Assembly (NCBI GenBank): GCA_033439265.1
Contig: JAVTVX010000035.1
Location: 10,690,001 to 10,754,000, forward strand
From: Dillenia suffruticosa
Lineage: Eukaryota; Streptophyta; Magnoliopsida; Dilleniales; Dilleniaceae
Direction of reading: 5' to 3'
Length of the DNA stretch: 64,000 bases
The notes under the pieces were generated by a model that saw only the letters and a list, made by a program, of their open reading frames with translations, did not search any database and had not been told where the DNA came from. Positions 20,503-32,506 of this stretch are shown here, piece by piece (position 1 is the stretch's first letter; the number at the start of each line of letters is the position of its first letter). Position numbers and translations under genes: made by a program.

Positions 20503-20760
20503 ATGGCAAGAGTCAAACGTACTCATGGAGCTCTCCGGGGAAGAGTAAGGGCATTGAGAGTGCAAATCGTATGATAAAGTTAGGTCAAATGTTGACTTAA
20601 AAGATGAACTCATCTCATATCTTGTCCTATTATTTAGAGATCATGAAAGAAAAACATGAGATCTAAGTCATTCCTTTTAGAGTGATGACGTATACATTCT
20701 GAAAAAATTCCCTGATTACTTATTGGACTAACATTGTTGATGAGAGAAATGCCGAGACAG
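20503..20760 (+). pseudogene. Remnant of the accessory leader ORF
   Basis: ATG at 20503 opens MARVKRTHGALRGRVR, clearly related to the start of the young element's accessory protein. After stops, a KLGQML..KM..SH block and then a DDVYILKKF..DYLL block also align with it in the same order. The remnant lies 934 bp before gag, like its intact counterpart. Several stop codons show it is dead. Confidence 0.7.
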
Positions 20761-21436
20761 GGGGGCACGACTCTTAGCTATGTAAGGCAAGTATTAATAG
20801 AAATGAGAGTAAAAAATATAGAGATCTAAATGAAAAAAAAAATTATCCTAAATTATGAACAGTTCTCAACATGCCATAAAAAGATTTACTTTTAGAGATA
20901 AGCTAATTAAAAAATTGAAAACATGATATCTCGAATGTTGAATTGAGATAATAAATTGACATATTTTCTTTTGCGCATAATGACTATTTATTTGAACCAT
21001 GATCTTGTATAAGAGAAACTTTTAAATTTTTAATATAAAATTTCTATTGAGTATATGATTCACAATTTTTCTTATTTTTGTATGATCATATCTGCAAAAC
21101 AAAATGGGGTCCCTTAAATGAAAATTTTGGATTGATATAATTTGAGTAACTGTCATCCAAAATTGTGATATTATTTAAATACTTTATATATTTAACTAGG
21201 AGGTTTTTTAGTTGAAAAAATTTAATTAATTTTCACATAAAATTTATTAAATTTTATAACATTAAATTAAATTTGTAACGGTGATACATTAAAATCATAG
21301 ATGATAATTGAAAATTTAGTAAATTTTCGATTCTATACATAATGTTAACTTGTTATAAATATCAATTTTAAAGTACAAAATTATGTGTAATATATAAGTA
21401 TGAATACTTGTGTCCTGCTTTTTAAAAACCTAAACC

Positions 21437-24400
21437 ATAGTATCGAATTTCATTATTGCGGACTTGAATAAAGGTGACAAATTGCATGGCATCAATTATG
21501 ACATATGACACTGTAAAATATTGTATGTGTTGGAAGAATAAGATATCTTGGATGGCATCAAACATGTCATGCAAAATCCTTGTGTAGGTAATATTACTCA
21601 GTATAGGAGAGATTAATACTTACCGGCGTGGAAAAGGAAAGACTCCATTGCTAAAGCAATCTTGGTTAGTTCTGTAATTGCTGACATGATACCCGAGTAT
21701 GAGCAATATGTGATTGCTCATAATGTCTAGTTGTACCTTAGGGAGAAATATAGATGTACCAGTGACTTGTCTTATACAAATGATCATAAAGTTTGATATC
21801 TATGAAAAACGAGGTAGCCACAATATCAAACAATATTTAAGGGTTATGTTTAAGATGATTAAATAGTGGTAGTTAGCCGATCATGTCCTCTCCAATAAAC
21901 AATAAGTTCAAGTCTTAATCTGATCCCTTCCTGACAAGTGGGAACACCTGAAAGTCAATTTGACTCACAATGATAGTGTGAAGACTTTCTTAGATACTAC
22001 TCGCCATGTTGAGATTGAGGATAAGCGGCCTTGTATTACAAGATTCATAGTCGATACTTTTGTTGCAAAGTTTAGTTTCAAAAAAGTCTCATGTTTTAAG
22101 CGTAAAGGAAATCGGAACAAGAGTAAGAAATGAAAGGAGACTGGAGATGGATCACAAAAGAACAGACGCAGATATTTCAGTATGGCATATGTCTCTAGTA
22201 TCATTTTACTGGTTGATCCTTATCTTATGTGGTAATAGATTCGGGAGCCGTAGACAATGTAACTAGACAATATGAGGCATTTATGGATATTCATCGAAAG
22301 TTTTTCAAGTATAAGATAGATCAATATGGGGAACAATACAAGAGTAAGGTTAGAAGAGTTAGCACTTGTAAAATGCAGTTATATAATTATCAAATTTTTA
22401 TTTTGCATAATATTCTCTACGTGTAAAAAATTCGACAAAATTTAATGTGTTATTATTCTTTCGCAGTTTTGCTATGTTTTTTAACTTTCAAAAAGAAATG
22501 GTTAATACATGTTTGAGTGATATATTTTTTGGTTATGGACAACTGATAAATGGTTTTATGATTTTGTAATATGATGGATGAATGTTTAACTATTGTGTTA
22601 TTGGCAAAATAACGAAAGAACAATTTAAAAAGGTCATACGAACTGAATTTCTATTGTTATTAATCCATTCGGACATTTAAAATTCGATGAATTTGAACGC
22701 TAAATACGAAATTTTATATTTCATTACATTATTGATGATTTCACGCGATTTAAACATATTTATTTGATTTATCACAAATCTGAAGTGCATGAGTGCTTTA
22801 GACATTTTGTGAGCGAAGTAAAGAATCAAATGGATATGATAATAAAGGTCTTGAGAATGGATAGATGACATGAATATTTATCATATCGATTTAATGATCT
22901 AAATAATGAAAAAAATATAATCTTATATTGGACAATTTCTCATACAACACAATAGAGTGGTGTTGTAATGAGAAGAAATAAGATATTATTGAATATGACA
23001 AAATTTATAATAAGGTAGGTTAACTTTCCTATTTCCTTTTAGGGAAATGTCTTGTTGACTACGACATATATATTTCAAACAGAATACCTTCAAAATCAGT
23101 ATCAAAGACACCATATAAACTTTGGATTGGTAGAAAATCGTGTTTGAATGATCTCAGATTTTGGGGATCGATGGTATATGTTCAACATTTTTCCAATAAG
23201 TTTAAAAAATTGGGTTCCCATGGAAGAAAGTGCATCTTCATAAAATATACTGACCAATTTAAAAGATATGTGTTCATTAGTGAACAAAATAATGGTACTA
23301 AATAGAAATTGAATCACGGAATGTCATATTTTTTTAGAATGAATTTTCTAACCTAGGTGACGTGAAGGGTATAGAGATTTTGTCTAAATTAGCTAATTTA
23401 GAAGATGGTTCTGTCCATAATAGACCATTGGAATCGCGAGAAAATAAATTAAATATTGATCTTAGTGGGAGAGATTTAAATTCTAATGATCCAACTAAAA
23501 TACAAACTTATAAAAGTGTTAGGAAATGAATGTCTAAGCGTTATTTTTTTTTAGATTGAAGGGAACACATTTATTGTTTCTCTAGAAGATGAAGAAAATG
23601 TTAAAAATATAGATAAGACTCTATGTTGTCTTGCCAAGGATGAATGAAAAAGGGCAATGGAAGAAGTATATTCTTCAGATCTTGAAATGGTTGTTTTTCA
23701 ATTCTTGAAATGAAGGATATGGATGAGACATGTTGTATATTGGGAGTTAAAACCCATAGATATTATCCCAAGAGATTGCTGAAGTGATCTTAAAAGTCTT
23801 AATCAAAAGATTCTGAAACGATTTAGAATGAAAAATTACAAATCTATTGATACTCTTATGGCTAAAGACGATAGTTCAAACGATAACATATACCCGAAAA
23901 CTCCTGATAAATAGATAAAATGTCCAAAGTATCATATTTTAGTATAATTTAGAGCTTGAAATATGCTATGATATGTACTCATACTAATATTTATTATATT
24001 GTGGGTTTAATCAGCAGATATCAATTCAATCCAAAGAAGAGTCATTAGATTGTTGTGAAAATGATATTGAAATAGTTGAAATGATTGCAAATTATTTCTT
24101 TTGTTATCAAAAAAATGATCTATTACTGAAATGATACACGGATATTGATTGAAGGGTGATTTAGACGAGAAAAGTTTACCACTAGTTATGCTTTTCTTGC
24201 TCAATAATAGCAGTATCTATAGAGTGGTAAAAATACAAAATTATGTATCTCTTTATACAATGAAGCAGATTTTGTGGTTTGTGCTTTTGTAGTTTGGGAA
24301 AAAGTTTGGTTAAATAAATTTTTATAATATTTAAGCAATTCAGTAAAATTATGACTACTTATTATGACAATTAGTTAGCTATTGTTTACATTAGAGACTT

Positions 24401-24587
24401 CAAATATCATGACAAAACCAAATATATAGACGCAAAGTTCAATTTTGTCAAAGGTATGATTGAAAGGAGAGAAGTGACATTAAACTATATGTCTATGTAT
24501 TTGATGGTGGTTAGTTCTTTTACGAAACTAGTAGCTAAAAACATATTTGTAAGATATGTTAAATTACTTAGATTGTATAGATCGTGA
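21437..24587 (+). pseudogene. Broken copia gag-pol with RT core deleted
   Basis: Homologous to the intact polyprotein from Met16 to its last residues, with the start codon changed to ATA and many stops and frameshifts. Gag (21437 on), the protease DSGA segment (about 22233), integrase pieces (22640-23300) and the C-terminal RNase H are recognisable. Near 23690 the sequence jumps from the segment matching residues about 840-850 to that matching about 1041. Roughly 190 codons holding the catalytic RT motifs, YVDD included, are missing. Confidence 0.9.
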
Positions 24588-25688
24588 AAATATTTGTTAT
24601 TATGATTATGATTGTAATCATATATAGAGTATATATGATACAATATTCATATTCATTGATATTTGAATTTTGTTTTTTGTATTCAAAATCTTTTATCTAT
24701 ATTTGAAAATATGTCCGACAAGTTTTTGAAATTGGTTCTCTCACACGAACAATCATCTCTAATATTTGTGTAATATGTAGAAATGAAAAGTGTTAATTTG
24801 TAGTGGAATAATATGTATGCCACCTTAATAGAGACTAAGATGAGATTACCTATTAAATATACATATATGGTAATCGAAATAGATTTTTCACAATCCATTG
24901 AAGTTGTCTAATGGCTATGTATGAGTTTTTCTTGATATTATGAAATTTTAAGGACTTGTAAAAAAGAAAACTCAAGTCAAGTATTGTGTACATTTAGATT
25001 AAAACCTATATGATGTATTACTTTTAGAAAAGAAGATAAACACTTTCAGATAGGAAAAGAGAGTATCGTAACACATATTTCATACCATATGTGTTTATAT
25101 AACTATATGGGTAATGAAATGGTGCATCTCTCTTCACCTCATTGTATAAGATCCAGATGTTCATATTTAATCTCAATTCATATCCTTAGAATTTTCGACC
25201 GTCTCTTGAAATATTATTTTAGTATTACTATTTTAATATATCACTAAGAAACCATAATTGATTCGGTTTGGTGATACATGTTTAGAAAAACAGTTAAGAT
25301 AAGATTGAAAATTAGTTGTAGGAAATGAATACTGTATTTAACCAACACATTATTCTATATTCACAAATCGGTCAATTATATTTATGGCTTAGTGTTTAAA
25401 GACGTAATTATGAATATATGAATGGATCTGAATCAAGTATACTCTTATATTATTTTAAAAGATGAAAGATACGTTGATTGTATATAGTAAAAGAGATCTA
25501 GGATATAGCAAGATACGACGTTTTTATTACCATATTGAAAGTGAGCTGTTATATATCCTTACGGTGTATAGCCTTAGATCTCTTAGTATTCTCACACGTC
25601 ACACATTCCACTTACTAGTATAAAATTGGTATTTGATTGGAATGATCACTCTATCTATGAGTTTAACTCTCATCTGCAAAGTAAAAGA

Positions 25689-26162
25689 TGTTAGAAATTG
25701 GGTGAGGGTCAGCCATGAGGGTAGACCTGATCCAAACGCATTCAAATTTGAGTTTGAATTTTGAATGAGGAGGAAAAGGGAAGGGAATGGTTTTTGATAA
25801 CCACCCCTCAACTCCCTCTCACCCTTAACTCCCTCTCTCTCTTAATAACCTCTCAGCGTAAAACTTCCTAATTTTTTTGTGTGTTTTCACGTGCATGAAA
25901 AATGTGAATAGGAAAGGAGCATTTTTAGAAAAAGACATGGATAGAGTAAAAAGAAGAAAATAGTAAGAGGTTTGAGAGGGTTAAATGATCATTTCTCTAC
26001 CAAGTCATTTGAATTGTGGAACAAAAGAAGGTGATATAATTTTCGTAACATCTTCTAAATATAGAATATTCAATCGTCAAAAAAAATAAGTGATTCTAAC
26101 TCAACTTAAACTTGAGAATTTTATGCATGAGAATTTTGTTAATATGTTTTTAAAAACCTACA
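25689..26162 (+). repeat. 3' LTR of the decayed copia element
   Basis: Begins TGTTAGAAATTGGG and ends CCTACA. The start aligns with the start of the young element's LTR on its own strand (GGGT...GCCCATG...GGG blocks), which supports the boundary. Confidence 0.85.
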
Positions 26163-27357
26163 TAGAGAAATGGAAGAGAAAGAGAGAAAAAAAGAGAGAC
26201 CTAAATCTAAATCTCATTTTTTATCTTTTATGTTCATTAATGGCGATCTCCCTCTTTCTTCTTTCTCTCTCTTCCTTTTCCATTTTACTATCTTTCTCTC
26301 TTTCTTCGCCACCGGCATTTTTTCTCCCTTCTATTTACTTTCTCAATTCTTGCCGATGATATTTATGTTTCGTTTCTTTGTCTTCATTTCTTCCTCCCTC
26401 CCTTTTCTTCAAGTTTTTGTTGACGATCTCTTCATTTCCTTTTGTCATCCTCTTTCTAACTTCGTCAATGATATTTCTCTCTCTATCCTTTTTTTTTCCT
26501 TCCCCTTCTTTGTCTTTGTCTCTCTTTTTTCCGGCAGCCAATAGAAATCAATCAAAATGAGAGATAGAGAGATTGGTAACATTGTGTTTGGATGGACAAA
26601 TTCGGGAATAAGAGAATGGATTAGGAGAGAAAGTAATTGTGTTTTTTTAGTTTGGGAGTTTTATGTAAAGAGAAAAGAAAAAAATGAGATGATTTTTTAT
26701 GTTTAAAATATTGAATTTTTTTTCCCAAAAGCAGGAAGAAAATGAGAGAAAAAAAATCACTCAATCTAATTTTTTAATATCCCGACTTTATTCTTAAAAA
26801 TATGATAGATATATATTTAATTTCAGATAAGTTTCATATTTTTTCTAAAACTCCCAAGCAAAATAAAAAGAAAATTTTACCATTTTCTTTCTTTTCTTTT
26901 CATTCTTGATTTTTATTTTCTTTTCTCTTAAACCGTTAAACTAAACGTAAAAGTTTAGAGAGGAGCACGGAAGGAGAACCAATTGTAGCAGTATAGTAAT
27001 TTTATCTAAGAAAATATCCGTCGTTTCACTAAAACAGGCATTTTCTATGGATTTTGGGACGTTGACCGGTAGGAAGTTTTGGAATTTCGGAAATTAGGGT
27101 TTAGTCGTTTTTCCATTTATTTAAATTGAAATGGGCGTTCAACAAAAAAAAAGCCCTTAAAAGGGAAAGGAGAAAAAAAATAATAAATAAATCAAGAAAG
27201 CCACGTGACCTCGTAACGTTATTACAACGTAGTATCGTTGCTTTCTCTCGGTCACAAATTAACTCACTTTCTCCTTCCACAGAATATTGGGAAACCCAAC
27301 GTGCAACTTCAAAATAACTTATCGAGAGAGGGGAAAGCATCGAGTTCCAGAGTAGTA
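26163..27357. other. CT-rich and AT-rich stretch upstream of the methyltransferase gene
   Basis: 26220-26540 is pyrimidine-rich and opens long spurious frames. A pair of inverted segments (AGTTTGGGAGTTTTA near 26648 and TAAAACTCCCAAGCA near 26846) may be a MITE trace. The last 250 bp should hold the promoter and 5' UTR of the gene starting at 27358. I could not fix a TATA box. Confidence 0.5.
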
Positions 27358-30300
27358 ATGGCTTCTTCATCAATCTTTCACAGCATCCTTTCCCTGAAAC
27401 ACCCTTTACTCTTCGACAACTCTCCGGTTCGTTCTCCTCTCCGGTTTCGCTCCACTATTCGTGCCACTTCCTCAATTGCTCTTGATCCGGTAAAATTTCT
27501 TCTTTGTATACGATGATTAGGGCATTTGAATTTTGAGAAATTTCTATTGGATTTCTTCTTTGCTTTTGTGGTATCTTTGTCGGAATATGTGTTGCTGTTG
27601 TTGATGATGAAGTTGTTTTTAGATTCTCCCAAAAATTTTCAGTCACTTTTTTATACAAATGGGAGCTAAAAGAACCCCCACCGCCAAATAATAGAACCAA
27701 AGCCACATAAGTTTTAGGGGCATAATTAGTAAAAGGCGAAAACCTGAAATAATCCATTCAACATTAGGCCTACTTTCAAAATTGAATTTTTCTTGCAGTC
27801 AATTGCCCAAAACGTTACCCCCAAAAAAAAATGTGAATCAGCCCTATAAGTAGACAGAGTGAAGATTCTTTCATGAATCTTTTACAGAGGTAAGGATTTA
27901 AGTGACTCAAAGACCATTTGAGTGAAAGGGCTTGGTGTGCTTGATTGGCTATATGATGAGTTTGTGATGGGGGAAATAACTAATGATAAAAACTTTGATT
28001 GGTGATATTGAACTCATAAGAAATTTTAGGTGTGAACAAGCAGGAGAGCATGTGGTTTGATTTTGATATAATCACGAAGAACCTTAGTAGGGCTTGATTA
28101 TAAAAAGGATTTGAATTGGCATTTAAGTGGCCAGGCCCAATTTCCAGGACTCGGGTATTCTCTATTCTGCTCCCACTAAGGTTGGAGCTAAACTAGTTGA
28201 TTCTCTTTCTCTTATTGGCCAGCTGTCTGTAAGCCATCTTCACATTTCCTAACTAGATTCCAAGTCTCCAAGTGGATTCCCTTGGCCACACATGACTTTT
28301 GCTTTTTTGAGAATCTTATTCCTTTTTCGGAGGACTTGTGTTTCAGCTGGCCATTGGTTGGGTTTATTTGTGCCTCTAGTTTTGTAGTTTGTGTGCTGAA
28401 GCAAAGAGTCATATGGAAAGAATGGCTAGTGGACATGTGATTTCTAAATTTGCATTTGCCATAGGTGACTTGATTATCAAGCAACTCCACTTGATTTGTA
28501 TCTATTTTTGTTCCCTTCTTCACATAAAAGGCCAAATAAGTGAAGAGCACTATGTTGGCTTGGCAGTTCATGTAGATTTATATCAGATAAAACAAAATGA
28601 TGTGACTGCTAAGATATTACCTCCAGGTGGCTGCCATTCTAATCTCGCATTGCGTTTTATGGGCAACTGAGGGCTAGGCCACCATATTTCTGTCAAAAGT
28701 GTCTATCACAAAATTGAATTTATTTTGAGTGGGAGCAAAATAGTAGATTATTGTGGCCAATAAGCTATTTTGTAATATTAAAACTTAATTGAGTTGGATT
28801 GATTCTACCATCAAGCAATTGTAGTGATCTAATCTCATACAACATTGTTTACAATAATCAAGTCGCAAGTATAATGTATTGGATGCGCAATCAAATAAAA
28901 AATGTAGCTCCCATGTTCCAAGCATCCAAAATGGGGAACTCGCACATGCTTAAAGTTGCATTTAAACTCTAAATGTCTATTCTTGGCCAAAAAGATAGTT
29001 TATATTGGCTAGGAATTTAATTTAATGATCTCTATTTTCTAATCTATCCATCTTCTGCATTTTAATACCCATGAAATGGTACATTTTTAGTGTGTGAACC
29101 CTTCGCCATTTGAACCAAGTAGAACTGATGTAAAGTTTGCATAACAGTCATTTTCAGATGTATTCAAAGCTAAAGAGGACAGATTTTGCAAGGGTTCTCT
29201 TAAGGTTATTTATGGGTCAGTTCAAATTTTTTTGTGTGGTTCTTATTTTCATTATATCGATGTGGAATGCCATGATATGATCAGAGTTGTCTTTATGATC
29301 TTGCACAGTACTGTACATGACATGATGCTTTGGCGTATGCTCCATTTGCCTTGATTTGTATGTCTGTTATTTGATATTCTATGATTTTAAGCATATTCTT
29401 GGGAGAGTGTTCTGTTAAAATCAAAGATTCTTATATGCGATTTTCTTTGTTCTCTACAGGGCCTGAGCACCAAGGATAGTCCAGTTTCAGAAGTTGAGTT
29501 GTTCTCATGCCCTGTGTGTTATGAACCATTAATAAGAAAAGGTCCTCCTGGTTTCAACTTGTAAGTTGGCGTACAGAATATTATACTAAGGTATTAAAAT
29601 TTCTTTGTCAACCACATGTAAATGGTATCTCATCATGGTCTTTATGATTAACTGAAAAACTCGCAGGCCCGCAATCTACAGGTCTGGTTTCATATGTAAC
29701 AAATGTATGAAGGCATACTCCAGCAAAGACATTTATCTGGATCTTACAGTAACTGCTGGAGCAAAGGAATACACTGAATTCAAACCATCACGGACTGAGC
29801 TATTTAGGTACAAATTTTGACTTTTCTTATTTTCTGATGGATGCAGAGCGGGGGCGGGGGCGGGGGCGGGGGCGGGGGCGGGGGCGGGTGCGGGTGCGGG
29901 TGCGGGTGCGGGGAGGTTGTGCAGTAATCATTAAGTGACTTCATGTTTATAGTGCTCTCATTGGTTTTAGTAAACGAGTGATTCAGTCAAATATCACTGC
30001 CCGTTCTTGTAATTTGGTCAGGTACCTGTATTTGTCCACTCCTTTCTGGAAAGGCCACTTGAAACCCAATATGAAAAGAGTAAGGGGAAAAAAATGAAAA
30101 CTGTAGGTTTGTTAAATATCTTTTTACATGCTCCTATTCTTTTGGTGGCATAGTGGCATTGTAATTGAATAGCGACTATGTTTGCAAAAGTATATACAAA
30201 TGATTGTAAAAACTATACAACAAAATAGCTTATAACAAACATATTAGCACCTACACCTAACTATGAAACCCACTGCCATAAGATGAGCGTAATCATATTA

Positions 30301-32506
30301 AATCCAAAGAGCAATGAAGCATAGGCACTCAAAGGGACACAAAAAAATGGTAAATCCTTAGAAAGTAGGATATATCAATAAAATGAAACTATTTTTGTCT
30401 ATTATTACAAAACTCATCATAAATAGCATATTAGTTTTGTTCAGTTCTGTTCCTTGGCATATCGCAAACTTGATTCCCCCTCCCCACAAAGGGGAAAAAA
30501 AAGGAAAAATCTATTTCAACATGCATTCAATGAATATAAATCATTTATAGGAACAGTCCAAAATTCTCATCTTGTACATTTTCCTTTTACAGAAGTCCAC
30601 TTGTGTCTTTCTTGTATGAACGAGGATGGCGTCAAAATTTCAATCGAAGTGGCTTTCCAGGTCTTGATGAGGAGGTAGCTTGTCTTCATTTTGTACTGTA
30701 ATTTGCAAGGCATCATATCTGAAGGCAGTTTGTATGATTTGTTGGAACCTGGATAGCAATTATAATATGTTCATGGTGGTGATCATGGATGGTTGTATTT
30801 TTAATTGGATGGATACCAAATGATTTGCTAGCAATGGCCTGACATTCCTTTTCAAGTTTGGGGTCATGCTATGCAAATAATGACTTATATGCTCTTTTCA
30901 GTTTAAAATGGCTCAGGAGTACTTCAAACCAGCTGAAGGTGGGGTTTTAGTTGATGTTAGCTGCGGCAGTGGTTTGTTTTCTAGAAAATTTGCAAAATCA
31001 GGGACGTATGCCAGGGTAGTTGCACTTGATTTTTCAGAAAACATGCTTCGGCAGTGTTATGATTTTATCAAGAGTAATGACACAACTTTGCCTACGTAAG
31101 TGTCTCTTTTCCATACAGTATGATGATTACACTGGGATGCACATGCCTTTGTATTTTCACTTCTCTTAGAGATCTAAATGTTGTATCGCTAGAGCTGCAT
31201 TCCTGATTTTAGATTTATTGGAGAGTTTGCAGCAATCTTGCTCTTGTAAGGGCCGATGTTTCTAGACTTCCATTCTCATCAGGTTCGGTTGACGCAGTTC
31301 ATGCTGGTGCAGCTTTGCATTGCTGGTCATCTCCATCCAATGCGGTAAGTTTTCTTTCCTAATGGATTCAGATATTCAAGTTTCTTCTCAACATGTTTTC
31401 AAGTTGTTCTCATCCTCTTTGCAGTTCCATAGTTTTGGATCTGTTGAAATCCATTTCTTATGGGTGTCTTTCCAAATTTTTTTGTTTCATCATATTCCTT
31501 GTTCTCTCTCCTCTCTTCTATAGCTCGATTTTTATGAGCAAGGTTTAACACTGACCTCATTGGTGCAGAAGATAGCTGTATATAACATGGATTAAGTTAA
31601 TGACGTTTGTTTACTATCTTTTAGGTGGCAGAAATAAACCGCATATTACGTAGTGGTGGTGTGTTTGTTGGAACGACCTTTCTCCGATATACTTCATCAA
31701 CTCCTGCAATAGTAAGGTCTTTCAGAGGGGTATGCTAGTTCTCTTCCTATACAGTTGCTTTTGTTGAATGCTAAATGTACTGTCCTGCACCCACAAAAAA
31801 CTTTTGCAAATGAAGAAAATTTATGCACGCAGGAGAATTTGGTTAAAGATATGCTTTCATTCTTCAGTACATTATCCTTGCTGACCAAATTTATCCAACT
31901 TTTGGGGAGTTCCCAAATTCTTTAATGCTTGGATGCAAATTAGTGACTTATGTCTTGATAAATCTCATACTTATCAAAAAGAAAAAAGAAGTTATATTCA
32001 TGAAGCAGCAAAGGTATGTAAATACGGAGAGTGGTTCGTGTTTGCATTCTGCTTCAGGACATTATTCATTAAAAGTTTATTTGATGTGTGAGTTGGTCCC
32101 AAAGTATTTTGGTGACTAGCTAAAATTAGCAGTTTTTAACATTTCTTGTGTTTATGAATCAAAAGTGGTGCATAGAACGCTAAAGTTCTGACTTTTTGCG
32201 GAGTAATGTTTTTGACTTAGAATTTGAAAATTTATAATCAAAGAAACTGTGTTTGTCTTTTATTCTGGGTAGCTTTAGCTCTTTCATTTGTGTGGTCATG
32301 CAACAATTGTTCTCAAGGATCCCATACTCTCTTGTTATCATCAACCAGTTCTTAAAGTTGTATAATTTACTTTGCAGAGGGATCTGCAGAATTATAACTA
32401 TTTGACGGAGGGGGAAATTGAAGATTTGTGCACATCATGTGGCCTAGTTAATTATTCGAGCAAAGTTCAGCAAGCTTTTATCATGTTTTCTGCACAAAAG
32501 CCTTGA
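27358..32506 (+). CDS. Plastid SAM-dependent methyltransferase (At1g78140/At2g41040-like), 8 exons
   Basis: Coding exons: 27358-27489, 29460-29560, 29667-29807, 30593-30674, 30902-31095, 31233-31344, 31625-31729 and 32378-32506, all with GT-AG introns. Together they give 331 aa. The first 44 residues are Ser/Arg-rich, as in chloroplast transit peptides. Four cysteines (C61, C64, C88, C91; CX2C twice) form a zinc-ribbon-like module. The class I methyltransferase core follows: motif I VDVSCGSG (169-176), then VVALDFSENML with the acidic residue contacting SAM, RADVSRLPF, and EINRILRSGGVFVG. The end is LTEGEIEDLC...FIMFSAQKP. Known Arabidopsis relatives are chloroplast proteins found with plastoglobules and resemble UbiE/MenG enzymes; the substrate is unknown. 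Intron 1 is 2 kb; intron 3 carries a G-rich hexamer repeat. Confidence 0.92.
29849..29914 (+). repeat. G-rich hexanucleotide repeat (GGGGGC / GGGTGC)
   Basis: About six CGGGGG units followed by about four CGGGTG units, in intron 3 of the methyltransferase gene, 41 bp after the donor. The sense transcript carries many runs of three to five G at short spacing, which suits G-quadruplex formation. The switch from one unit type to the other shows at least two expansion steps. Confidence 0.95.

Larger units (their letters stand above)
18979..26162 (+). mobile_element. Decayed Ty1-copia element of the same family
   Basis: Plus-strand relative of the element at 7332-15093, about 7.2 kb. It has two diverged LTRs (about 18979-19440 and 25689-26162), a mutated tRNA-iMet primer site, a leader with a GC-richer patch near 20010-20120, an accessory-ORF remnant from 20503 and a broken gag-pol (21437-24587). 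LTR ends were set from TG/CA rules and from homology to the young element's LTR; the left 5' edge is uncertain by about 30 bp. No target duplication is recognisable. It is much older than the first element. Confidence 0.9.

Noticed and set aside
18960..26170. Target-site duplication of the decayed copia element
   Set aside because: The bases next to the two LTR ends (…ATCGA and TAGAG…) do not match. The left LTR edge is uncertain.
26163..26560. Overlapping frames of 60-124 codons in CT-rich DNA
   Set aside because: Pyrimidine-rich low-complexity sequence with frames on both strands and no domain.
31833..31925. Possible extra exon of the methyltransferase gene after an AG at 31832
   Set aside because: It reaches a stop within 31 codons. 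Direct splicing of 31729 to 32378 keeps frame and gives the family-like C-terminus, so this is probably intron. A truncated isoform is not excluded.
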